Source of the DNA: Suilimivivens sp964402925
Lineage (GTDB): Bacteria; Bacillota; Clostridia; Lachnospirales; Lachnospiraceae
Assembly (NCBI GenBank): GCA_964402925.1
Contig: CAYOED010000047.1
Coordinates: 1-29,489 of the forward strand
Reading direction: 5' to 3'
DNA: 29,489 nucleotides
Both the position numbers and the translations under genes were made by a program. Positions 1 through 7,153 of the stretch are shown piece by piece; position 1 is the first letter of the stretch; each line of letters opens with the position of its first letter. The notes under the pieces were generated by a model, which was not told the DNA's origin, made no database searches, and saw only the letters and a list, made by a program, of their open reading frames with translations.

Positions 1-55
1 CCTGCGACCTCCTGGTCCCAAACCAGGCGCTCTAGCCAAGCTGAGCCACACCCCG
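1..55 (-). tRNA. tRNA-Pro (UGG), 3' part beyond the window
   Basis: Read on the minus strand, the 5' end is CGGGGTG, followed by a D-arm (GCTCAGCTTGGCTAGAGC) and an anticodon stem CCTGG / CCAGG closing the loop TTTGGGA, so the anticodon is TGG. The sequence runs off the window after the variable region, so the T-arm and 3' acceptor strand are not seen. A fully consensus promoter lies about 40 bases upstream. It is the last element visible behind the phosphoesterase gene, but its own promoter makes separate transcription likely. Confidence 0.93.
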
Positions 56-94
56 CTGGTTTCCTGCTGCACGCTCTCACGCAACGCAAGATAT

Positions 95-123
95 ATTATA
101 AGATATGACTTTGTTTCTGTCAA
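95..123 (-). promoter_or_regulatory. Consensus sigma-A promoter for tRNA-Pro
   Basis: On the minus strand TTGACA (118-123) and TATAAT (95-100) both match consensus 6/6 and are separated by 17 bases. It reads directly into tRNA-Pro, which starts at 55. Seen directly; the strength is inferred. Confidence 0.88.
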
Positions 124-152
124 CAAGAAACTTTCAAAAAATACATATTTTT

Positions 153-632
153 TTACAAATAATTTATGGTAAAGTGCGCCTTCCCTTCCCTGTCCAGATC
201 CATAATAATATAGGAAGGTCTTCTTCCCTCCTGCCTCGGATATGTAAGACTCCCCGGGTTGACTGCAATAACATCTTCTCCATAGTCTACCACCGGTCTA
301 TGTGTGTGCCCGAACATCACAATATCGACTCCGCGCATCCTCGCCTCATGCTTAAGGTTTTCATTGCTCATGGAAACATAATAGTTGTGACCATGAGTAA
401 GCCAGACCTTGTATTTTCCAATCATAAATTCTTTTTCCCTTGGAAGGTCTGAAAAAAAGTCATTATTTCCTGTGACCATTTGAACCGGACATCCAGCGCT
501 CTCCGCAATCAGATTTTCACTGCCCTCAATATCGCCGCAATGGATCACCATATCTATCGGCGCCACCCGCTCAAGCACTCGTATGTAATTGTCATTTTTA
601 CGATGGGTATCACTGACAATCAGTACTTTCAT
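153..632 (-). CDS. YfcE/MJ0936-type metallophosphoesterase
   Basis: A 159-aa protein of the small calcineurin-like phosphoesterase family, which hydrolyses phosphodiesters with two metal ions. The metal ligands are all visible: D8 and H10 in SDTH, D34 in HCGD, N56 in GNND, H80 in THGH, and H109/H111 in GHTH. The length is normal for the family. The ATG at 632 is preferred because alignment starts at MKVLIVSDTH; a GTG four codons upstream (644) sits too close to its AGGA. It is the last gene of a minus-strand run after rdgB, with a 34-base gap. The physiological substrate is not predictable from the sequence. Confidence 0.9.
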   Translation of the reverse strand: MKVLIVSDTHRKNDNYIRVLERVAPIDMVIHCGDIEGSENLIAESAGCPVQMVTGNNDFFSDLPREKEFMIGKYKVWLTHGHNYYVSMSNENLKHEARMRGVDIVMFGHTHRPVVDYGEDVIAVNPGSLTYPRQEGRRPSYIIMDLDREGKAHFTINYL

Positions 633-666
633 ACAAATTCTCACATTCCTTTCACATTAATTCTTT

Positions 667-1281
667 CTATATTAAATAACGCTTTAACTCCTCTTTCATG
701 GCTCGCAGCGCCTTTCCCCTATGACTGATTTCATTTTTTTCCTCTTCCGTCAGTTCTGCTGTACTTTTTCCATAGGACGGCACCATAAAAATAGGATCAT
801 ATCCAAAACCATTTTTCCCTTTTTCCTCATAGCCTATAAAGCCCTCTATCGTTGCTTCTTTTGTCAGCACCTGCCCATCCGGAAGAACGCATGCAATCGC
901 ACAGACAAACCTTGCAGTACGCTCTTTTTCCCCGGCTCCTTCAAGACGCTCTATCAGATTCCGGTTCTTTTCACTATAAGGAGTATCCTCTCCCATATAT
1001 CTGGCTGAATAGATTCCCGGTTCTTTATTCAAAAAATCAACCTCCAACCCAGAATCATCCGCAAGCACGACAGCATCTGCTGCTGCGGCGGCCACTGCCT
1101 TTGCCTTTATGACCGCATTTTCTTCAAAGCTTTTCCCATTTTCCTCTATATCCAGCTCAATGCCAGCCTCTTTCATAGATAGAATTTCTACTGGTTCCTT
1201 ACCTGCTTCAAGATCAGACAGAATCATTCTGATTTCTTTCATCTTTCCGGCATTGCCTGTTGCGAAAATAATCCTTTGCAT
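667..1281 (-). CDS. rdgB: XTP/dITP diphosphatase (RdgB/HAM1)
   Basis: Cytosolic house-cleaning enzyme that hydrolyses non-canonical purine nucleoside triphosphates (ITP, dITP, XTP) to monophosphates and keeps them out of nucleic acids. Family motifs are all present: FATGN with a following Lys near the N terminus, ADDSGLEVD in the middle, GFGYDPIF and SHRGKA near the C terminus. I chose the ATG at 1281, which gives 204 aa, the usual family length, and begins MQRIIFATGN; GAGAGG lies 11 bases upstream. An in-frame ATG at 1359 with AAAGG would add 26 residues and overlap the upstream amidase gene, and cannot be excluded. It belongs to the methyltransferase-amidase-rdgB-phosphoesterase run. Confidence 0.93.
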   Translation of the reverse strand: MQRIIFATGNAGKMKEIRMILSDLEAGKEPVEILSMKEAGIELDIEENGKSFEENAVIKAKAVAAAAADAVVLADDSGLEVDFLNKEPGIYSARYMGEDTPYSEKNRNLIERLEGAGEKERTARFVCAIACVLPDGQVLTKEATIEGFIGYEEKGKNGFGYDPIFMVPSYGKSTAELTEEEKNEISHRGKALRAMKEELKRYLI

Positions 1282-1342
1282 GGCAAATATTTCCTCTCTA
1301 CTCTTTGCTCTCCGGACTTCCTCCTCCGGTATCATACAGACT

Positions 1343-2395
1343 TCAATCGACTTCTTCATATGCCTTTAGAATCGCATTATAAATGCCGGTAGCAATTTTT
1401 TCCTGATAATCGTCCCTTCTAAGAAGAATCGCTTCCTGCTCATTCGTAACACAGCCGGTTTTTATGGAGGCTGCCGGTATTGTTGCATTCTTTAATACAT
1501 ACTCCTGTGCATCTGCCTCGCAAAGCCCCAGCGCTTTGCCCTTAATACTGGTCACGACTTCCCTCTCCAGCAAATCCGCCAACTCTATACTTCCAAAACC
1601 GGGAATAAAATAATCTCCATTGTATACCACAGTCGTTCCGTATGTGGCGCTGTCCCCATCTGCATCAGCCTGAATGCGGATATACATATCGGCCCTGGTT
1701 CCATTTGCCAGTTCCACCCGTTCCTCCTGCGTGGGATTCACATCATCCATTCTGGTATAATATGCTTTAATATCAGTTTTGTCCAGCTTCTCCTTCAATT
1801 TCTGGGCAATCTGAAGATTTATTTCTTTTTCGATAAGCCCGTCAACTGCATGACCGCTGTCAGATCCTCCGTAAGCAGGATCAATTACCACAATCTTATC
1901 ATATATTTCCCTTGGGCTTAAAAAACTGACGTATAAATCATTATTTTCTAAAATAGTACGGTATTCGAATATGCCTGTCAACCCAAATCTGAGTTTCATG
2001 CCATCTTTAATCTCTTCACAGGTTCCCTTCATAACCATCTCACGGTTTCCCGAAATTGCATTTTCCTCATAAAATGAAGAGTCAACACCATTTATCAATA
2101 TGCAGAGTTCCTGATTCATGTAATGATTTTCAATAACAATATCCTCTGCCCGGCACTCCTTAGGCAACGGGACCCGAAGATAACTGGTGTCTGCTTCGCC
2201 GGAAGTAAATATGAGTCCCTGCTCCCCAGATTCTCCCTCCTGCCGGGTATAGGAAGCATTTCTCTGTACTTCATCCTGCGCCACATCAGAAATCGTTATG
2301 ACTTTTTTGGCAGACATATATAAGATAATTCCCATGGCAGCAATGGAAAAGATAGCACTCCCTATAGCTGCCTTTTTCATCAAGTCTAACTGCAT
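1343..2395 (-). CDS. Amidase_3-like membrane-anchored protein, probable pseudoenzyme
   Basis: 350 aa. A single membrane segment lies at about residues 10-28, followed by an external linker and a divergent N-terminal domain, then a C-terminal fold (about 167-345) that aligns with Amidase_3 N-acetylmuramoyl-L-alanine amidases. The active site is not conserved. The first zinc His of the usual IDPGHGG is Tyr175 (IDPAYGG), the second His of SIHAN is Gln242 (RIQADAD), and the catalytic Glu near the C terminus is Lys312 (PAASIKTG). Only the middle Glu ligand (E191) remains. It may therefore bind peptidoglycan or regulate another amidase rather than cleave. ATG at 2395 follows AGGAG by 6 bases; the gap to the upstream methyltransferase is 12 bases. 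Lost catalysis is inference from motif alignment by eye. Confidence 0.82.
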   Translation of the reverse strand: MQLDLMKKAAIGSAIFSIAAMGIILYMSAKKVITISDVAQDEVQRNASYTRQEGESGEQGLIFTSGEADTSYLRVPLPKECRAEDIVIENHYMNQELCILINGVDSSFYEENAISGNREMVMKGTCEEIKDGMKLRFGLTGIFEYRTILENNDLYVSFLSPREIYDKIVVIDPAYGGSDSGHAVDGLIEKEINLQIAQKLKEKLDKTDIKAYYTRMDDVNPTQEERVELANGTRADMYIRIQADADGDSATYGTTVVYNGDYFIPGFGSIELADLLEREVVTSIKGKALGLCEADAQEYVLKNATIPAASIKTGCVTNEQEAILLRRDDYQEKIATGIYNAILKAYEEVD

Positions 2396-2407
2396 CGAAC
2401 ACTCCTG

Positions 2408-3553
2408 TTACTTTCTTTTCGGCGGTTTGGGGCCTGGGAATTGATAAAAATAAGTCTTCATCATTCCATTATAAATCTTCCTGTTTTTTGCCGCCTTGAT
2501 TCCCATCGCATTCTCTGCCTGTTCATATGCCGTAATCAGATACAAAGACCATGAATCCAGAGTTTTGAACCTCTCTCCGATCACACCATACAATTCCGGC
2601 AGATTTTTCTTTTCTTCTATTCTCTCCCCATAAGGAGGATTGGTAATAATGAAGCCATACTTTTTACTGTGGCTAAGATCCCTGACGTCTCTTTTCTGGA
2701 AGTGAATCATCTGATCCACTCCTGCAAGTCTTGCATTTTCCCTTGCGATAGATACCATGTTCTCATCCACATCATAGCCTTGGATATCCGTATGTATATC
2801 CGTCACGATTTCTTCCCTTGCCTCGTCTACCGCCTCATACCACTCTTTGGCCGGAATAAGGTGCGTCCAACTCTGAGCCGTGAAATCCCGGTTCATTCCC
2901 GGTGCAATATTTGCCGCCATCATAGCCGCTTCAATTGGAAAAGTTCCGCTTCCACAAAAGGGATCTACCAATATTCTCTCTCCCTTCCATGGCGTAAGCA
3001 TAATCAGCGCCGCTGCAAGATTTTCCGCAATAGGTGCTTTTGCAGTCAACTTCCGGTAACCCCTTTTGTGAAGAGATTCCCCTGTGGTATCCAGCGCCGC
3101 CGTCACCTCGTCCTTCATCAGGAACACTCTGATTGGAAATGAAGCCCCGCTTTCCGGAAACCATTCCACATGATGGACTTCTTTCATGCGTTCTACCATC
3201 GCCTTTTTCATGATCGACTGAATATCCGAAGGACTGAACAGCTTGCTCTTAACACTTGCTGCCTTCGTGACCCAGAACTTTCCGTCTGACGGTATCATTT
3301 CCTCCCATGGAATGCTTTTAGTTCCCTGAAAAAGTTCTTCAAAGGTTTCTGCATGGAAACTTCCTGCTTTAATCAAAATACGCTCTGCAGTGCGCAGGAA
3401 AATATTGGCACGACAAACCGCTTCCGCATCGCCTATAAATGTGACTCTGCCATCTTCCACTTTAACGACATCATATCCTAAATCTGTAATTTCACGTTTT
3501 AATATAGATTCCAAGCCAAAATGGCAGGGAGCTATCAGTTCATATCGTTTCAT
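2408..3553 (-). CDS. THUMP-domain RNA guanine-N2 methyltransferase (RlmL/YpsC type)
   Basis: A 381-aa class I SAM-dependent RNA methyltransferase. The N terminus (MKRYELIAPCHFGLE, THUMP to about residue 160) binds RNA. The C-terminal Rossmann domain carries the SAM motif LVDPFCGSGTFPIEAA and the catalytic NPPYGER motif typical of N2-guanine methyltransferases. The family methylates 23S rRNA (E. coli G2445 for the RlmL N-terminal half); the exact target here is inferred. ATG at 3553 has GAGG 5 bases upstream; the open frame extends 28 codons further but without a ribosome site. First gene of the run, behind its own promoter at 3585-3613. Confidence 0.9.
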   Translation of the reverse strand: MKRYELIAPCHFGLESILKREITDLGYDVVKVEDGRVTFIGDAEAVCRANIFLRTAERILIKAGSFHAETFEELFQGTKSIPWEEMIPSDGKFWVTKAASVKSKLFSPSDIQSIMKKAMVERMKEVHHVEWFPESGASFPIRVFLMKDEVTAALDTTGESLHKRGYRKLTAKAPIAENLAAALIMLTPWKGERILVDPFCGSGTFPIEAAMMAANIAPGMNRDFTAQSWTHLIPAKEWYEAVDEAREEIVTDIHTDIQGYDVDENMVSIARENARLAGVDQMIHFQKRDVRDLSHSKKYGFIITNPPYGERIEEKKNLPELYGVIGERFKTLDSWSLYLITAYEQAENAMGIKAAKNRKIYNGMMKTYFYQFPGPKPPKRK

Positions 3554-3584
3554 ATATGCCTCATTTCTGACAAATTTCTTAAGA

Positions 3585-3613
3585 ATTATACCACAATCAT
3601 TTTTCTTTGTATA
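3585..3613 (-). promoter_or_regulatory. Extended -10 promoter of the methyltransferase run
   Basis: On the minus strand TATACA (3608-3613), a 17-base spacer and TATAAT (3585-3590) preceded by TGG, giving an extended -10. The leader would be about 25 bases. The long inverted repeat at 3652-3960 therefore lies upstream of this promoter rather than in this mRNA. Confidence 0.7.
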
Positions 3614-3651
3614 GAAAGAGGTTTGGTTTAGCTTCATTATTTTGCTATCCG

Positions 3652-3960
3652 GGATTTGGCGATGGAGTGCAGCGGCAGGGAGCAGGCATGGAAGGGACGG
3701 CGGTTCATAATGGTTTTAGGGCTAGTCTTCAAATCGGATTTCACTAACGGAATGAATATAGGTGTCTCAAAACGGACGAGGCGGAGCCAGTCGGCATCCT
3801 GCCTTGTGGCTCCTAAAACCGCCATCCGTGGCGGTTTTCCTCTGATTATTGATCATTCCGTAAGTGAAAATTACCGATTTTACGCCATAGCCCTAAAACC
3901 ATTATGAACCGCCGCCCCTTCCATGCCTGCTCCCTGCCGCTGCACTCCATCACCAAATCC
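3652..3960 (-). repeat. Long inverted repeat IR1 (72-bp arms, 309 bp total)
   Basis: Arms 3652-3723 and 3889-3960 are reverse complements at 70 of 72 positions. A second, less perfect stem continues inside (around 3732-3758 with 3853-3880). The apex holds two smaller hairpins, one closed by GGAGCCA / TGGCTCC and one AAAACCGCC ATCCGT GGCGGTTTT. Both mismatches in the outer stem become G-U wobbles in a minus-strand RNA but A-C clashes in a plus-strand RNA. No open frame in it looks like a protein, and no target-site duplication or terminal motif of a known insertion element is visible. Function unknown; it could be a structured RNA, a 3' end element or a non-autonomous mobile repeat. Confidence 0.9.
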
Positions 3961-3993
3961 AAGTTTTCTCTATCGCCTAATTTATAAGACAAT

Positions 3994-4018
3994 GAATGTC
4001 CCACTTTACAGGACATTC
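3994..4018 (-). other. Small perfect hairpin between IR1 and the terminator
   Basis: GAATGTCC and GGACATTC form an 8-bp stem around a 9-base loop. It lies downstream (minus sense) of the terminator at 4032-4059 and has no T tract of its own. Role unknown. Confidence 0.5.
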
Positions 4019-4031
4019 TTATGTTAAATCG

Positions 4032-4059
4032 AAAAGGCACCCTCCTTCGGGTGCCTTTT
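4032..4059 (-). terminator. Intrinsic terminator behind the 47-aa gene
   Basis: AAAAGGCACCC / GGGTGCCTTTT with a short loop (TCCTTC); read on the minus strand the stem ends in TTTT. It lies 48 bases after the stop of the small Asn-rich gene. The A/T flanks make it usable in both directions. Confidence 0.85.
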
Positions 4060-4107
4060 CTGCAAATCCACAAAATGTCGACACGTTATGCCGGTCGGCT
4101 TGCCAAG

Positions 4108-4251
4108 TTAAAACTCGTTGTTCTTTTTGTTGTTGTCTTTGCAGTTAGAAGAATTTGAAGAGCTGTTCTTCTGGCTGTTCTGGCTATTCTGGTTGGATTT
4201 GTTTTCCTGATTCTGATTGTTCTGGTTGTTCTGATAATCATTCTTAGACAT
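4108..4251 (-). CDS. 47-aa Asn/Gln/Ser/Lys-rich small protein
   Basis: ATG at 4251 follows GGAGG by 8 bases, a strong site. The product begins MSKNDYQNNQNNQNQENK, continues with NSQ and NSS repeats, and ends CKDNNKKNNEF, with one Cys and no hydrophobic core. It is followed by a clear terminator, so it looks like an independent small transcript. Low complexity, high charge and polarity suggest an intrinsically disordered protein. Similar short Asn/Gln-rich proteins occur in spore-forming Clostridia, but a spore role here is only a guess. It would normally be missed because of its length. Confidence 0.75.
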   Translation of the reverse strand: MSKNDYQNNQNNQNQENKSNQNSQNSQKNSSSNSSNCKDNNKKNNEF

Positions 4252-4348
4252 ATTTATTTCCTCCTGATTCTTTAGGTTACAGGAGTAGTATTTTCTAAAT
4301 CATAATCTTTTATACTTTTCGTTCTTAGTACTTTAGTACCTATTTTAT

Positions 4349-4693
4349 TTATAAATTTTTAAACCAGGTTTTCGCCTTCTCTACAGCTTCCGAACCTAAT
4401 TGGACACATTTTTTTCCCGCTTTCTCACCATATTTCAAAATTTGTTTACCATATATCAATGCTTTTTCACCATAAACGCTGGCTTGACCATTATGGTCAG
4501 CTAAATCTCCAATACTTTTGGCAATCAATCTGGGACTTCCAAGTTCGCCAATGACTTCCTCTTCCTCCCTACCATTTCGCACTTCAATTTCAATATATTC
4601 CTGATAATATTCCACATGCGGCGCTGCCTGATTGCTTCCAAGCCTTCCATTCAAAGCCCTCTGCAACTCCGTCAAAAATTCTGTTTTTGTCAT
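4349..4693 (-). CDS. HAAS-domain (DUF1700-like) protein without membrane domain
   Basis: 114 aa. Residues 1-65 match the HAAS/DUF1700 type: MTKTEFLTELQRAL, a YYQEYIE helix, then an acidic stretch and ELGSPRLIAKSI. Family members usually continue into membrane helices and sit next to a PadR repressor. Here the C terminus is instead a short amphipathic tail in which Tyr-Gly recurs exactly every seven residues (74, 81, 88), and no PadR gene is adjacent. ATG at 4693 has GGAGG 5 bases upstream, and a promoter lies at 4724-4752. A longer open frame upstream runs into inverted repeat IR2 and has no support. The function is unknown. Confidence 0.75.
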   Translation of the reverse strand: MTKTEFLTELQRALNGRLGSNQAAPHVEYYQEYIEIEVRNGREEEEVIGELGSPRLIAKSIGDLADHNGQASVYGEKALIYGKQILKYGEKAGKKCVQLGSEAVEKAKTWFKNL

Positions 4694-4723
4694 GCGATCC
4701 TCCATAACCCTCTGCCATAAACT

Positions 4724-4752
4724 ATTAAAAAAATCTTTTCCCGCCAAGTCAA
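4724..4752 (-). promoter_or_regulatory. Promoter of the HAAS-domain gene
   Basis: Minus strand TTGACT (4747-4752), 17-base spacer, TTTAAT (4724-4729); both hexamers are 5/6 to consensus. It begins only 11 bases from the end of IR2, so IR2 is outside this transcript. Confidence 0.65.
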
Positions 4753-4763
4753 TACCTGTAAAA

Positions 4764-5103
4764 GCGAAAAGCATACCGTGGACCGGAAAGGGCAGCTTCA
4801 GGGCAGTTAGCCTCCTGCATCAGGTCTGACAAAAAACTGTGCCGGAACCTTATGGGAAGTGGTTAGAAGGATTTGGCAGCCCTTTAAATACACAGCAATC
4901 GTCGGACAGGACGTCCGACGAAGGCGTAATTTGACCCATGGATGGGTCAATACGCCGTTTGCGTCCGGTGCCAATCCCCACATAAGGGCTGCCTAATCCT
5001 TCTTACCACTGTACATAGGTTCCGAAACAGTTTTTTGCCAGACCTGATGCAGAAGGCTAACTGCCCTGAGGCCGCCCTTTCCGGTCCACGGTATGCTTTT
5101 CGC
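4764..5103 (-). repeat. Long inverted repeat IR2 (about 120-bp arms, 340 bp total)
   Basis: The outer arms begin GCGAAAAGCATACCGTGG (4764 onward) and mirror the sequence ending at 5103. Pairing continues with scattered mismatches to about 4885 and 4982. The centre contains two further palindromes: CGTCGGAC AGGAC GTCCGACG (about 4900-4920) and a stem GGCGTA-TTGACCCAT closed by GG (about 4923-4955). It fills the gap between the stop of the 128-aa gene (5119) and the promoter at 4752. No protein, RNA family or insertion-sequence end was recognised in it. The sequence is unrelated to IR1 by eye, but the architecture (long outer stem, branched centre) is the same. Confidence 0.9.
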
Positions 5104-5118
5104 CTCCACAACCTGTTC

Positions 5119-5505
5119 CTACAGTTTATCCATCCCCTGCCCGTAATCCAGCTTTTTCTGTCCTTCTTCCGGCTGCACTAATAAGTCTATCATCGTCCGG
5201 AACGCCTGCATCGCCATTTTCTCTTTATTACAGGTCCTGGAGTTTTTTCCTGTATCTTTAATCAGATTATAACGAGTCATCTGCCAGACATATAAATCGC
5301 AAAGAGAATAACCGCATGCTTTTACCTTATCCATGAATGTATGATGCTCAATATAATATATGAGTTCTTCGTAAACCTGCTTCTGGGACAGAATATCCCG
5401 CCAGAGCGCATCTGACCATTCACGGGAAAGTTCCGCATAATCACAGATTTCATAAAATGCCTGACAAACCTTCACTTTAGTTGCATCATACACAATCCCA
5501 TGCAT
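5119..5505 (-). CDS. Unknown 128-aa protein
   Basis: Not recognised. The product starts MHGIVYDATKVKVCQAF, is predicted largely helical, rich in Tyr, Trp and Cys (five Cys), and has no signal peptide or membrane segment. ATG at 5505 is chosen; GGGG is about 10 bases upstream, and the TTG seven codons earlier has no better site. It follows the cardiolipin synthase gene by 67 bases and may be cotranscribed with it. Its stop is 15 bases from inverted repeat IR2, which may form the 3' end of the transcript. Confidence 0.7.
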   Translation of the reverse strand: MHGIVYDATKVKVCQAFYEICDYAELSREWSDALWRDILSQKQVYEELIYYIEHHTFMDKVKACGYSLCDLYVWQMTRYNLIKDTGKNSRTCNKEKMAMQAFRTMIDLLVQPEEGQKKLDYGQGMDKL

Positions 5506-5572
5506 GAAATCACTTCCCCTTTCCAATCATTTATTTTCAGCATATTCTCTTTCTCATAGAAAGTCAACCTCC

Positions 5573-7120
5573 TTACAAAAGCGGCGCAAGGAGTCTCGAC
5601 ACTCTTCCCACCATCTTCTGATAAAACGGAAGTTTCTTGTAATAATCCAAAGTTACTTTCTGACATTTCAACAGCGTATTCTGAAAATCCTCTTCCGCCT
5701 TTGCCACCACCAAATGATCATAGAAATAAACACCGCATTCAAAATGATGATAGAAACTCCGGTAATCCAAATTGATGGTTCCTACAGTCGCACTGATGTT
5801 ATCTGAAACGAATACCTTGGCATGTGTAAATCCGGGTGTATATTCATAGACATTAATCCCCGCTTCAAGCAACTCCGGATAAAAAGTTCTTGCAATATAA
5901 TAAATCACTTTCTTATCCGGAATATGAGGAAGGATCATAGATACTTCAACTCCTCTGCGCGCTGCATACCGCATGCTGTCCAAAAACTCTCTGTCTATGA
6001 TAAAATACGGTGTCATAATGTGCACATATTTTACAGCATTGTCAATGATAGATTCATAAACCGTTTTCCCTACTTCTGTGCTTCTGGTCGGTGTTTCGCC
6101 ATAAGGAATCACAAAGCCGTCATGGTGTAGAGGCTTCTCAAAAGTGATGTCCTTGAGATATTTCTCGTAATCCTCGCTGCCCTTTTCTGAGACATTCCAC
6201 ATCTGAAGATACATCACCGTAAAGCTGCGCACCGCATCTCCGGTAACCTTGACCGCTACATCCTTCCAGTGTCCAAAACGTTCCACCTGATTGATATATT
6301 CATCCGCAAGATTCACACCGCCTGTAAATGCCACTTTTCCGTCAATCACTACTATTTTTCTGTGGTCACGGTTATTCTGACTGGTAGATAAAAAAGGAAC
6401 TATCGGTGCAAACATTTTTGCTTTAATCCCGTATGTCCTCAGTTCCTCAGGATATTTGTAAGGCAGAAGCATGATGGAACACATCCCATCATACATGACT
6501 CTGACTTCCACCCCTTCTTTTACCTTTTCTTTCAGAATATCCAGCACAGCATTCCACATGATCCCCCGCTCTACAATGAAATACTCCAGAAAAATAAATT
6601 TCTCCGCTTTTTTCAGTTCTATGAGCAAATCTGCAAACTTGTCCTCCCCAACCGGATAATACACTGCACCGGACTCATGATATGCGGGGAACCCTGCTGT
6701 ATGCTCCATATAATGTGCAAATCCCTTCAGTTGAATAGAACATTCTTTAATGGCATCCTCTGCTTCTTTCTTCGTATAAAGCAGCCCTTTCGTCTCCTTC
6801 ATGCGTCTGCCCAGCTTCTTTTTTAACCCAATTCCGCTGAAATTTCCCATAACCAGAATATAGATCAAAGTTCCTAGTACCGGGAACAGACAAATAGGAA
6901 TAATCCAACTCATTTTAAACTCTGCCGGTTCATCCCGATTGACAATAAAAATGATCAGCAGGGCACCCAGAACATTCATACTCTCCCAGATAAAAGGAAA
7001 ATAACTCTGAAGTTCTATAAAACTGCCAAGTAGAACAAGCACTTGCAATAGCACCATTAAAATAATGATTAATGTGCGTCCAAATATGATTTTGTACAGA
7101 CAGTTTATAAATCGTTTCAT
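5573..7120 (-). CDS. cls: Cardiolipin synthase (phospholipase D family)
   Basis: 515 aa, the normal length for bacterial Cls, which condenses two phosphatidylglycerols into cardiolipin at the membrane. Two to three N-terminal hydrophobic segments (about residues 13-34, 48-61 and 70-91) are followed by two PLD domains. The HKD motifs are intact: H253 and K255 in DHRKIVVID with the downstream GG, and H433 and K435 in THAKVFVSD followed by GTINLDYRS. ATG at 7120 has GAGG 5 bases upstream; an open extension of ten residues exists. It starts 33 bases after the stop of the pyridoxal kinase-type gene, so cotranscription is likely. Confidence 0.94.
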   Translation of the reverse strand: MKRFINCLYKIIFGRTLIIILMVLLQVLVLLGSFIELQSYFPFIWESMNVLGALLIIFIVNRDEPAEFKMSWIIPICLFPVLGTLIYILVMGNFSGIGLKKKLGRRMKETKGLLYTKKEAEDAIKECSIQLKGFAHYMEHTAGFPAYHESGAVYYPVGEDKFADLLIELKKAEKFIFLEYFIVERGIMWNAVLDILKEKVKEGVEVRVMYDGMCSIMLLPYKYPEELRTYGIKAKMFAPIVPFLSTSQNNRDHRKIVVIDGKVAFTGGVNLADEYINQVERFGHWKDVAVKVTGDAVRSFTVMYLQMWNVSEKGSEDYEKYLKDITFEKPLHHDGFVIPYGETPTRSTEVGKTVYESIIDNAVKYVHIMTPYFIIDREFLDSMRYAARRGVEVSMILPHIPDKKVIYYIARTFYPELLEAGINVYEYTPGFTHAKVFVSDNISATVGTINLDYRSFYHHFECGVYFYDHLVVAKAEEDFQNTLLKCQKVTLDYYKKLPFYQKMVGRVSRLLAPLL

Positions 7121-7153
7121 ATCTACCTCTACTTGTGCATCCGGCATCATCTA

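Noticed and set aside
3637..4073. Open frames across IR1 as possible genes
   Set aside because: They arise from the palindrome, appear on both strands with the same residues, lack ribosome sites and resemble no protein.
3652..5103. IR1 and IR2 as insertion sequences, CRISPR arrays or retron RNA
   Set aside because: No transposase, reverse transcriptase or cas gene is nearby, there are no regularly spaced repeats, and no target-site duplications were found.
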